Below are positions 39,601 to 49,112 of a stretch of DNA of 64,000 nucleotides, one piece after another. Source of the DNA: Amblyornis subalaris (lineage: Eukaryota; Chordata; Aves; Passeriformes; Ptilonorhynchidae); NCBI GenBank assembly GCA_018881555.1, contig JACAXG010000064.1:1488001-1552000 (forward strand), given 5' to 3'. The notes beneath the pieces were generated by a model, which was not told where the DNA came from, ran no database searches, and was given only the letters and a program-made list of their open reading frames with translations. Position 1 is the stretch's first letter. The number at the start of each line of letters is the position of its first letter. The position numbers and the translations under genes are program-made.

Positions 39601-42600
39601 GGGAACTGAAGAGCCCTATTCTGTCCTGCTCAGCCACACAGCCATAAGGTCTTTCTGACCCACTTCCTTAGTCCTTCAAAGCAAGGGCATTTAAAATTTA
39701 GGCAATGAAAACAATAGCTGGAGTATTATTAATGCAATAATCAGTTAATACTGGCTAACAACTAAGCAGGCAAATGAAAACATATCTAATTACATGGCTT
39801 ATCAAATTAATGTTCTTATGCTGTCGTGCTGTTTAAAAAGTACTTGTCTTCAAAGCAAGTTTGGTGAGCTTTTCAACAACCAAGCCTGTACTTTAGACCT
39901 AGTGTTTGCTTGACCTTTCACACCTACAAAACCCTAAAATCTTGGAGTAAAGCGAGTCCCAAACCTGTGGAAGTTGGCTGAGTTGGGATGTGGCACATGA
40001 CACCACAGAAACCACAGCCCAGTGCAACACTGCACAGGCCAAACCCAGGCAGGACCGTGCAATCCTGAAGGATGTTCACGTGCAGTCTCGAAAAAACAAA
40101 GCATCTCAGCAGAAAAGCAAGCAGGCTCAATGAATTGCCCAGATTATTAGTTTTGAAGCATTACACCTGGCTCACATTCTCTGGAGAGATATCATATTAT
40201 TATACATGACAAAGTCAATGTGCATCTTAAAGGATTAAGAGATATAATACAATATTGAGACAAAAACAGGATGTGGAAATTGGGGGTTTTAATGGTTTTG
40301 TTAAGCAAGCTCATAGTTAAACACTGTTTCCAATAACTCTAGTGACTGTAATATAACTGGACATCTGTATAACTCCCAATCAGTCCTCTCTCAAAAAAAC
40401 TAACACAAACTGTCAAAAGGACACAGATATATACACATCTCAGCAGAAGGAACACAGGGTGTGGCATTGCCTTAATACATGGCCTAGACCGAAAAAAAAA
40501 AGGCTCCAGGCTTGAGCATTTCATGATGCACAAAAATCTACATTACAAAAGCCCATTTGGATATTTTATGTTCAAAGCCTGCTTAATCAAAATTTTAATT
40601 TTTCTATAGTATAGCTTGAATCTCCAGAGAGTTTTAATTTGTTATTTATGCAAGTAATTTAAGCACTTTTTGCTCCTTTCTGGTAGTAACCATGCACCTG
40701 ATTATTTCAGCAACCAGGAAAAAAAAATCTAATCAGAAATGTCAACTGTGAGCACAGTATTACAGCTGAGTCCACTAAACCTAACTAAATATCTTCTTAG
40801 AACCAACAAGCTCTCACCATTTTACATCTGGAAATCAAATGAAGGATACATTAATATTACTGTGCACCTAATGCAAACGTAGCTACAAGGAAAAAGTTAT
40901 CTGTTTTTCTAGGTTATCTTGAGTAATTATGTACAGGAACACCCAGAACTGACAAGAAAATCAGATGATTGCTAATATTTGGGACAGTAACTTCAAATAA
41001 TCCTTAAGACTTTACAGGACACCATGTGCCTTCACATAAACCCAGACTAAGTGAAAAAAGTTTAACAACATGTAAAAGGATTAACACCTAAAAACATTAC
41101 ACTAAAACATATAGTTTAGCCTCAGAATTCTGCAGAAACACTAATCTCATTGGCTACACCTGGAGAAATCAGACATCACTAAAAGATGCATTGTATTAAA
41201 TCTTTCCTCCCTGCAAGGAAACACTGAAAAAACAAAGCCACCACAAAAAAACCCAATATTTTCCTTCATACATTATCAAATGCATCCAGGGTTTTCATGC
41301 TTAAGAATGTTTTATGCAATATTTCATCCTTAATAAACAAAGTTTTCCACTGTTACTATAAAAACCTTTGCAACTTCCAAATTACTGACTTAGAAAAGCA
41401 ATTCTGGTTCAGAGTGTATCAGTTATAGTGTCTTTTAAAATATTTATAACTAATTGTAATTATGAAAAAATGGTTTCAAGTGTAGCAAATCACTTAATAT
41501 GTTCTGTGCAAGGTTAAACTTTAATAAAAAAACTGCTCTGGCAAACTGAACAACCGCCTCCATGTATATCACTGCTACCTCAAATTAAAAAAAAAGAAAA
41601 ATCAGTCTTCTTTGAATTAAAATGTCTCCATCGACGGGCCAATTTCTATAAAAAATAGTAGAGCTAGTGCTCAGTGCACTTAAATCTTTCACAAGTAGTA
41701 AAAATAAATTTCATAAACCCATATACCATGTAAAAATAAAATAAACCCTGCATCTTCACACACTTCAGATATACACTGCTAACACAGCCAAGTATCCATA
41801 GCTGAAAAAAAAATATATATATATAGGAAACCAGTACATTCCTTTAGCCATTTCATCTCTGCAAGGAACTGCTGCATGTAATTCAACATTTCATTTACAC
41901 AATATCTAGGATATTGATAAGGAAAAAGAAAGAAAGAAAATGGGAGAATGTACTGTTCAATTCCATATCCCTGTTTAGTTGTGAAGTTATAGAAATGGTA
42001 ATCAGTTAATGCAGTTGAAACTGGTCATGGAAGTTTAAAAAAACAGTGAATGAAATGGCAGTTATGCATAATTAACCCATATACTAAAGGCCAAACTATT
42101 TATTTAAAGGACTCTGTGTTGCATTGAGTTTCCATGATGAGTGCAGTTACTGGTTGTCTTGGCTCACACATGCACGCTGCATTTCTTGTCCATGCTGTGC
42201 ATGTCAGCATTCCACACTGCTCCGCCAGGTAACTAACAACTTCTGTCCTACTTTCTATATGCAGAGTGTTCCACAGATTTTGCAGTTTCGCGAAAAAAAA
42301 AAATTAAAAATGTAAGGGGAGCAAAAAAATTATGGTTTTTTCTCAAGCTCCAATACTATAACACACATTTATTTTCTCAGTTCTTTTATTGCTTTGTGAC
42401 CCATCTGCCATATGGTACTTCAGTCTGTAACAGCCTCAAGAAAAACATAAATGCCCTGTTAAATAAAGCCTTAAAATAAATTACAACTGTATGACATCCA
42501 AGAAAGTAAAGGCATTCTAAAGACTGTACCAAGATGAACAAAGAATTCACCCATACTTTCTCCAAGTGTATGCTAATAGCTCTCAATGACCTTTTTTCTT

Positions 42601-43329
42601 ACCCTACCTCTTAAAATCCTTTTTAAAAGAAATACCATAATTGCAGAAATTTTAACAATTCTACTGTTCCTAAAATCAGTTTTAGTTTCATGAACTAGTT
42701 CATTACACCTGACAGCTGATGGCAAGAAAGCACACCATTTTAAGATATTATTCAATTTATAACCAAAGTCATTCTGACATGAGAAATCCGCCAAGTCAAC
42801 CATAAAGTTACAGAATGGCAGAAGCTGGTTTAAGGTTTTTTAATCCATGAAAGTTGTCTGAGTCTACTTCTTATATGGACCATAGTTTTTAGTTACAGCA
42901 TTGTTTATTAGAATTCAGTTTTATCTTCCATCTGAAACAGCTTCATGGCTGTAACTGAAACACTCTCCACCCCAGGAAACTAATTTAGCTGTGCTCAACC
43001 AGATGTAGCAGATCTTCAATCAGGTTTTCCCTGAAATGACAGTATTACATGTCTCTCCCAAAGCCCACAAATGAACTAGTGCCTCAGATTTGGATTAAAA
43101 TTTAGTTATTTCCTATTTAGCATCCTTTCTCCAAACTTGTGAAACTCACAAAGTCTTGATAGAAAACATCAAATTACAGCTATTAAGTCACCAGAAGTTC
43201 AATGTGCACAGGACAGGAACAATTTCCACTGGGGACAGAACAAACATGAAGAGGCAGAGTTCGCACAGAAGAGAGGAAAAGCTTTCTAGAGCTTTCTGCA
43301 GTAGCAAAGGCTAGAGAGGACTGAAAGCA
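36675..43329 (-). other. Intronic stretch, no gene recognised
   Basis: AT-rich intron with a perfect 22-bp palindrome at 38969-38990 and a short AT microsatellite near 41809-41824. No transposon or exon was recognised. Confidence 0.65.
38969..38990. repeat. Perfect 22-bp palindrome
   Basis: ATAAAAGAAGT followed directly by its complement ACTTCTTTTAT. AAAGAAGTA also recurs at 38961 and 38997, on either side of the palindrome. Confidence 0.9.
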
Positions 43330-43465
43330 GACTGTGGAACTTCTACCACCAGATCTTCTTCCAGAAGGGCCAAGGCATCGCTACTTTGCAACCTGAACTC
43401 TGAGGAAGCCAGATGGAGGCTGGATGTTCGATCAAAGTCCCTCCCAACTCTACGTTCTGTGATTT
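43330..43465 (+). mobile_element. CR1 3' end fragment, diverged
   Basis: GGCTGGATGTTCGATCAAAG, then GTCCCTCCCAACTCTACG and TTCTGTGATT are the CR1 3' end and tail. The sequence left of about 43410 is only loosely CR1-like. Confidence 0.7.
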
Positions 43466-44880
43466 GTTTAGCACCTCTTGCACAAATATGGACATGAAAA
43501 TTCATTAACTACAGCAGGAATATTTGTTTAAGAAGTCAGAACGGAAACTGAGAACAAACTAACTGAAATTCTACTTCATTCTGGAAATCTGCTTTCCCTT
43601 TAGTTGGAAAAGGAAGCTTTTAAAAAACGTTATTCTACAAAACCTTATCACAAAGCAGTATTATTAACTGAAACTACCTTATCTTAATAGCATACACATA
43701 AAAGAACATAACATTCACTTTTGGTTAACCAGGAATTTTAAAATAATTTAGGCTTTACTGACTTAGGTTTCAGCTGCAAAAAGAACATCAATGTGTTTGG
43801 CAGCTACAGACCAGATAACCTTCCCTCTAAATGAGAAGATGACAGAGTAAAGTATAATGAAAAAAATTTTGTAGTAATGCTGTGTCACATCACCAAGTAT
43901 AATGAAAAAAATTTTGTAGTAATGCTGTGTCACATCAGCAATCTCCTGTCCGTGAGGAAATCTGCAATTTTTTGAGTTCTAAACTTTGAATATATTACCA
44001 TGTGAACCACTCATAAGATCAAGGAAACACCAAGTACGAGAAAGCATCTCATGAATCTAAAATTTTAAAAGAAAAATCTAGTGTTACTGATAACATTAAA
44101 TAACATTTCTACAACTTTCAGCAGGTGAATTACTAATACAACCACTAAAACTAGCATGCATATTTTCCGCATCAAATATTTAAAAAGTAGTATTATTTTA
44201 TTTTTGAAAGAATAATGATCTACCACTCTAAGTAGCCTGAAGATGTAAATGCTTCTATAGAGCTGAAGCAGTCTTTTATTACCTATTAATTTATTACCAA
44301 AACCTTTTAATGCAAAAATAATTACACAATTTTTAAAACATTTCATTCTAATAATGCTGTTAACAAATACGTAAGATGTAACTGATATTTTTCTAACAAT
44401 TACTAAACAAAAAGTTCTGAAATATGACACAAAAGATACTACTCTTTATAAAAATGATAGCACAGCTTTTCAAACACAGGACATTAACCACAGCCCTGTT
44501 ATCTTGTTGCTTCTTAGCCTGGAAAACTGAATATTCACTGTTTCTTTCAGCATTTCAGGTCAACTCTGATCCTGCTTTAAAGTTAGTCTTCATAGTGCAT
44601 TCATCTGTGCTTTCAGCTATTTTGTGAATCACAAAGTAATTAACCTTCATTCAGTACATTTCTGGTTCCCTGACAAGCGTGGCATTTCTCCCTCAAGCAT
44701 TTCCAGAAAAAAACATTGCTACAGTCCTATTCCCAAAAATATACACAAACACACACTGCTGAGAGTACACCAAAAACCAAGACTGTAAGAACAGTCAAGG
44801 AAAAACTCATATCCGCTGCTACCCTGTAAATATTCCTTGTAAGTAATAACATCAGAAAATCTCCTAAACAGAACGTTCTA
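43466..44880 (-). other. AT-rich intron left of the GC island
   Basis: Intron sequence with a 45-bp tandem duplication (43851-43940). At about 44880 the base composition changes sharply to GC-rich, marking the edge of the nested gene block. Confidence 0.65.
43851..43940. repeat. 45-bp tandem duplication
   Basis: The unit at 43851-43895 is repeated at 43896-43940 with a single C/G difference near the end. The high identity points to a young duplication. Confidence 0.95.
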
Positions 44881-45334
44881 GACACTGCCAGGAGGCTCTT
44901 GGGAAACAGCTCCTCTGAACACCCACGAAGGACCATCACAAGACAACGGCAGGAAGGACGCACAGAGATCCGAGCCCAAGGCAGTACTGTCAACCCTGTC
45001 CCGGGGCTTCCCCTGTCCCACAAGCGAGACAAAAGCAAGGACATGTCCACTGTGACCACCAGGCCTTTGTGACCAGAGGTGTCTCCATGGAAACCGCCAG
45101 GCCTCTGGGACAAGGGGCGGCCGAGCCCACCAGGCTTTGTGACCCGCGGCAGCATCGTGCCCAGAGGCCATTGTGACACGGGTCAGCGCGGTGACCGTCA
45201 GGGCTCTTGTAGGGTCGAAGCCCTGGAGCGGCCACTCTCAGGAGAGCAGCTCTCTCAGGAGGCAGCAGCTCTCTCAGGAGCCAGTAGCTTCATTGGGTGT
45301 TTGTGGCCAGTGTCTGGCACAGAGCACCCCGAAA
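44881..45334 (+). promoter_or_regulatory. GC-rich 5' region of the nested gene (putative promoter and 5'UTR)
   Basis: GC-rich sequence directly upstream of the ATG at 45335. No TATA box is evident. It holds imperfect repeats of a CAGGC-TTTGTGACC motif (45062 and 45132, about 70 bp apart, with a weaker ATTGTGACA form at 45170) and a perfect-looking 19-bp tandem pair at 45245-45282. The composition and place fit a CpG-rich promoter, but no initiation signal can be shown from sequence alone. The upstream reading frame stays open back to 45173 without an ATG. Confidence 0.4.
45245..45282. repeat. 19-bp tandem duplication upstream of the nested gene
   Basis: The unit AGCAGCTCTCTCAGGAGGC (45245-45263) is followed at once by a second copy (45264-45282), and a partial copy CTCTCAGGAG lies just before. 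It sits in the putative 5'UTR. Confidence 0.85.
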
Positions 45335-47848
45335 ATGTCAAAGCAGCAGGAGGCGAATGCCCACGGCCAGCCCCGTGAGGGGCAGCCACTGCTGTATAAA
45401 CGGCAACAGGTGAGGGAAGGGGATGAAGGCACAGGCTGCAGTGGGACCTGGGTGAGAGCTAGGGGCAGAAACCACCAGCCAGGCCTGGCACCGGGCCTTG
45501 CTCTGGGGAGGAGCCGGCGCCGGGACGGTCCAGGCGCAGCAATGCCCTGGAGGCAGCGAGAGCAGCTGGGAACCCAGCTCAGCCTGGCTGCCAGGGCCAG
45601 CACCTGCCTTGGGGCCAGGCCCGCGCTTGCCAGCATGCGGGAGGACACCGTGTCCACACAGCCGCCTCCATCCTGCGCCCCCTCCTGCTTCCAACAGGTG
45701 ACCCACAGGCAGCCGCAGGCAGCACCGCAGGTCACCCGGACGACTGTCACACCCCTCCATGGGGACAGGCAGACGCTGTTCCCCAGGCTGCCCCTCTCAC
45801 GGAGCCCCACCAGATCCTGCGCACGCAGGGGAAGCCAGGAGAGTGAGCACTCAGTGCCCCGCAGCAGTGTCACACGGTCACAGAGAGTGTCCATGTCAGA
45901 CCTGCCGCCTCTCCATGGCTCTCCATTGACACTGGCGCCTCCCTGCCGGCTCAGCCCTGAAAGAGCAAGAGCAGCCTCTGCCAGTGTCAAGCTGCCACCC
46001 CTGCCAGCAGCAGCAGCAGCCTCTGGGTCTTCTCCCAGAGGCACAGCACGGTCCACAGGCCCCGTGGCCAGCGGCCACCGAGAGCTTGTGCCACCTGCTC
46101 CATGGGGCACTATGGCTGCTGGCAGGGCCCGGGAAACACCTTCCCTGGACAGCAGAACTGAAGGGCTCTGGCAACCGTCAGCGGCAAGGCAGGGCCAGCG
46201 CCTGCCACCCGTGCGACCCGCACGCGGCACGCCGCTCCACACAGGGACCCAGCCTGCTTGGACGCACCTGNGGCCCTCCGAGACAGAGCAGCTCNTCAAG
46301 TCGCAGGATGGGCATGGTGGCAACATCTCCACAGACCTGTTTAGAGACCTTGGCCCATACCTGCGTGAAAACAGGTCCATCAAGCCCANCCNCACCAACA
46401 AGTGGTTGAGTGTCCGCCAAGAGGNGGAGGGAACTCGTCGGCCACCAGAGCAAACTGCGCTTCGCAAGGGGCTGTGCACGGGGACTGAGGATGCTTTGCT
46501 GCATCTCGTGCATAGAAAGAGAGAGCAGCTGGAGAAGCTGGAGGAAGATAAAGTGTTTGGAGACCTCTTCTCCTCCCTCCGTGATGAAGAAAGCTCCATC
46601 ACGACCAGCCGCATTCTCAGGCATCCATCAAATGTCACCCTGGAGCCAGCTGCAGGCCCCTTGGTGCTGCACAGCACTTGCAGTGTGGCCAAAGACTCGG
46701 CAGGAGAGACAAAAAACTACTCAGAGCTTGTGTCTCCTGACCTGTGCTCTGTCTCTGATGACCAGTTGTCCCGNGACGCTCTTGTAAAGGAGCTACTGGA
46801 AGAGTGGGACNAAGAAGAGCTCCCTCACAGAGANNCTGCAGGAGAGAGGGACAGCNAGCCACAGAGTGCNTTGTCTCTCCCACTGCAAGACAAAGAAGCA
46901 GAGCCAGCAGCTTCTTCCCTGGACAGCGATCCCTGGGACGAGGAGCACGGCGAGGCTCNCCCCACANCACAGCCTAAGGAAACCTTGGGCTTCTCAGCTT
47001 CGCCTTCATCTGGAGACCTCTGTGAGGAGAGGGGGACTCATCAACCACCTGAGCAAACTGCACGGTGCAAGCTGCTGTGCACGGGGATGGAGGACGCTTG
47101 GAAGCATCTTCTGGAGATCAAGACAGAGGAGCTGGAGGATGAGGATGATGACAAAATGCATGGAGACCTGCTTGGAGACATCCTCTCCTCCCTGGATGAT
47201 GAAGAAAGCCCCATCATGACCACCTGTGTCTGCAGTTGCAGGGCCCTGGTGCCTCAGTGCACTTGCGGCCTGAGTGAAGACGACACAGGAGAGACAGAAA
47301 GCTCCTCACAGCTTGTGTCTCCTGACCTGTGCTCTGGCTCTGATGACTCGCTGTCCTGGGACGCTCTTATAAAGGAGATACGGGAGAAGTGGAAGTTAGA
47401 AGAGCTCTCTGACAGCGAAGCGGCAGGAGAGAGGGACAGCGAGCCAGAGCGCGCGCCGTCTCTCCCGCTGCAAGATGAAGCAGAGCCATCAGCTTCTCCC
47501 CTGGACACGAGTCCCTGCGACGAGGGGCACAGCGAGGCTCTCCCCACGGCACTGCCCGAAGTCACAATGATGTCGGCTTCTGCCTTGCCAGCCGATCCCG
47601 TGGAGGAGGCCGATGCTGCGTGCATGGAGGCTGGCCGTGCCCAGGCCACCCCTCCCCAGGAGAAGCCCTGTGGGGCTGGGACACCTGCCCAGCCTCTGGC
47701 ATTCGGTGTTCCCTCTTCCCCCGCAGGCATGGCAGCCGTCCCGCGGCCCCCGGCNCCNGGGCGATGGCGCTCCATCGTCAAGACGGCCCGGCGGGCTCTG
47801 CGCCGCGCTTTCTCCTTCCGCTGCCTCAGGGGGCAGCAAGAGGAGTGA
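45335..47848 (+). CDS. Unrecognised nested gene: acidic-repeat protein with basic C-terminus
   Basis: I do not recognise this protein. The frame runs from ATG 45335 (A at -3) to TGA 47846-47848: 837 residues unspliced, or 741 if the putative intron 45410-45697 is removed. Its start reads MSKQQEANAHGQPREGQP. The N-terminal part is Ser/Pro/Arg-rich and low in complexity. A half repeat (46325-46380, motif ISTDLFRDL) and two tandem repeats of about 200 residues follow (46427-47026 and 47027 to about 47600), sharing PPEQTA, LCTG-ED, DEES, GET, LVSPDLCS-SD, AGERDS and LSLPLQD-type motifs. They are acidic and look by eye roughly half identical. The last 29 residues are basic, with the core VKTARRALRRAFSF. 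No signal peptide or membrane segment is evident. Fifteen ambiguous bases lie in the frame. Conserved repeat motifs argue for coding; a GC-rich stop-poor context argues for caution, since the opposite strand is also open for 472 codons. It lies antisense within a TRAPPC9 intron. Confidence 0.6.
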   Translation: MSKQQEANAHGQPREGQPLLYKRQQVREGDEGTGCSGTWVRARGRNHQPGLAPGLALGRSRRRDGPGAAMPWRQREQLGTQLSLAARASTCLGARPALASMREDTVSTQPPPSCAPSCFQQVTHRQPQAAPQVTRTTVTPLHGDRQTLFPRLPLSRSPTRSCARRGSQESEHSVPRSSVTRSQRVSMSDLPPLHGSPLTLAPPCRLSPERARAASASVKLPPLPAAAAASGSSPRGTARSTGPVASGHRELVPPAPWGTMAAGRARETPSLDSRTEGLWQPSAARQGQRLPPVRPARGTPLHTGTQPAWTHLXPSETEQLXKSQDGHGGNISTDLFRDLGPYLRENRSIKPXXTNKWLSVRQEXEGTRRPPEQTALRKGLCTGTEDALLHLVHRKREQLEKLEEDKVFGDLFSSLRDEESSITTSRILRHPSNVTLEPAAGPLVLHSTCSVAKDSAGETKNYSELVSPDLCSVSDDQLSXDALVKELLEEWDXEELPHRXXAGERDSXPQSXLSLPLQDKEAEPAASSLDSDPWDEEHGEAXPTXQPKETLGFSASPSSGDLCEERGTHQPPEQTARCKLLCTGMEDAWKHLLEIKTEELEDEDDDKMHGDLLGDILSSLDDEESPIMTTCVCSCRALVPQCTCGLSEDDTGETESSSQLVSPDLCSGSDDSLSWDALIKEIREKWKLEELSDSEAAGERDSEPERAPSLPLQDEAEPSASPLDTSPCDEGHSEALPTALPEVTMMSASALPADPVEEADAACMEAGRAQATPPQEKPCGAGTPAQPLAFGVPSSPAGMAAVPRPPXXGRWRSIVKTARRALRRAFSFRCLRGQQEE
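45410..45697 (+). other. Putative 288-base intron of the nested gene
   Basis: The donor reads CAG|GTGAGG (after 45409) and the acceptor CTTCCAACAG|G (after 45697), preceded by a pyrimidine-rich tract. The length is a multiple of three with no stop in frame, so spliced and unspliced forms both stay open. The intron's 3' half and acceptor are conserved in the copy at 49113-49317. RNA evidence is needed to say whether it is removed. Confidence 0.5.
46427..47026 (+). repeat. Coding repeat unit 1 of the nested gene
   Basis: About 600 bases (200 codons) starting at the motif EGTRRPPEQTA. It aligns along its length with the unit at 47027. It holds most of the ambiguous bases in the window. Confidence 0.75.
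47027..47600 (+). repeat. Coding repeat unit 2 of the nested gene
   Basis: Second unit, starting at ERGTHQPPEQTA, offset 603 bases from the same point in unit 1. The middle shows an in-frame deletion of a few codons relative to unit 1 after DEES, then realigns at GET and LVSPDLCS. It carries more Asp/Glu and no ambiguous bases. The end is approximate. Confidence 0.75.
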
Positions 47849-48139
47849 CCCCGGCTGCCAGCACCAGGAGCGTCCCCAAGGATGATTGCTCGCTCTGAGC
47901 TCGCCCAGGTCCCAGAGGGAACAGCAGCTCCCAGAGGCAGTGGCATGGCGAGACACGCACCGGATGCACGGATGGATGGATGGATGGATGGTGCCCAAGG
48001 GAACCAGCTGCCGCAGGCAGGTCCTGCTGCCGGCCCCAGCCAGCCACGCCCAAGCAAACTGGAAGGCAGCTTGGTCAGGGAGAGCCGGCTGAGGAAGGAT
48101 TACAGCGCGGCACTGTAGAATCCCACAGATGCTGACTTT
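47849..48139 (+). other. Putative 3'UTR of the nested gene
   Basis: GC-rich sequence after the stop codon, with no polyadenylation signal of its own. It includes a GATG microsatellite. The first AATAAA lies in the LTR-like segment that follows, at 48542-48547. Confidence 0.4.
47970..47991. repeat. (GATG)n microsatellite
   Basis: Five and a half perfect tetranucleotide units, in the putative 3'UTR. Confidence 0.9.
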
Positions 48140-48560
48140 TGTCCCGGGCTGGATTGTGGGGGTGCATCCCCGCCCTGCCCCCAGGCCACATTAGGAGCTG
48201 AGAAAAGCTCCTTGGGCCTCAGCACTGCACGCAAATCAAAGCACGCCCATCCTTCTTTCACATGGCGAATAGGAAAACCCTGGATCCCCACAACACGGAC
48301 TGGAGAAAGGTGTAAACCCCGGAAGAACGATCCGGGGTCCCACCTCCACAAGAACCATTGGGACCCTCCCCGCCGAGAGGTGCAGGGTGAGGAAGGACTG
48401 ACAGGACGGCGCTGGAGCCAAGCGTCTTGGACCGTCTTCTCTTTGATCTCTCTCCCCCACCCCTCCCGCTCTTCCCCCTCTCTCCTTCTCTCTCTCCTCT
48501 TTTACATTCCCTTCTATTCCTCTACCCCACGTTTATTGTTAAATAAAATCCCTCTTGTTG
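48140..48560 (+). mobile_element. LTR-like segment with polyadenylation signal
   Basis: It begins TGTCCCGGGCTGG, contains a long C/T-rich tract (about 48439-48530) and an AATAAA at 48542-48547 close to its end, a layout like an avian endogenous-retrovirus LTR. The 7 bases TGACTTT occur just before it (48133-48139) and again at 48559-48565, so the copies would overlap its 3' end by two bases. The 3' end does not finish in CA, and the true end may lie further right (up to about 48620). Identity is therefore tentative. Confidence 0.4.
48542..48547 (+). terminator. Polyadenylation signal AATAAA
   Basis: First AATAAA downstream of the nested gene's stop (about 690 bases away), inside the LTR-like segment. 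It could end the nested gene's transcript. Confidence 0.4.
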
Positions 48561-48632
48561 ACTTTGGCAGATAGTCTCCTTGGCACCTTATTTCGCGCAG
48601 AGGCATCTCTCACTAATCACATCTTAATGGGG

Positions 48633-49110
48633 GTGAACATCTGGACACAGCACTCGAGGTGTGGCCTCCCCAGTGCCCAGCATAGAGGGACAATCACCGC
48701 CCTGGGCCTGCTGCCCACACTGTTGCTCACACAGAATGCCAGGATGCCACCGGCCTTCCTGCCCACCTGGGCACACGCCGGCTCACCTTCAGCCGCCGTC
48801 GGCCCGCACCCCCAGGGCCTTTCCTGCTGGGCAGCTTTCCAGCCACTCTGCCCCCAGCCTGGAGCACGCAGGGGCTTGTTGGGACACGAGGGCAGGACCC
48901 AGTCCTTGCTCTTCTTCAACCTCATCCCGCTGGCCTTGCACCATTGATCCAGCCTGTCCACATCCCCCCACAGAGCCTTCCTACCCTCCAGCACATTGAC
49001 GCTCCCACCCACCTTGGCATTGTCACAAATTTACTGCTGAGGGTGCACTCGATGCCCTTGTCCACATCAGCAGTACAGATAGTAAAGAGCACTGGGCCAA
49101 GGGGACACCG
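48633..49110 (-). mobile_element. CR1 LINE fragment (coding part, 3' end missing)
   Basis: The sequence reads as typical CR1 on the minus strand, with phrases such as CTGGACACAGCACTCGAGGT. The minus frames give decayed CR1 ORF2 C-terminal peptides (for example LDQWCKASGMRLKKSK and CPLGPVLF-like text). The 3'UTR and tail are absent, and the fragment abuts the duplicated gene piece at 49113. Confidence 0.85.
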
Positions 49111-49112
49111 GT

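Noticed and set aside
45274..46692. 472-codon open frame on the minus strand across the nested gene
   Set aside because: It overlaps the plus-strand gene in antisense, lacks repeat conservation in its own frame and is explained by stop-poor GC-rich sequence.
47759..47848. Resemblance of the acidic repeats plus basic tail to a PPP1R15A-like layout
   Set aside because: No RVxF-type phosphatase-binding motif is visible in the tail and there is no sequence similarity, only a loose compositional likeness.
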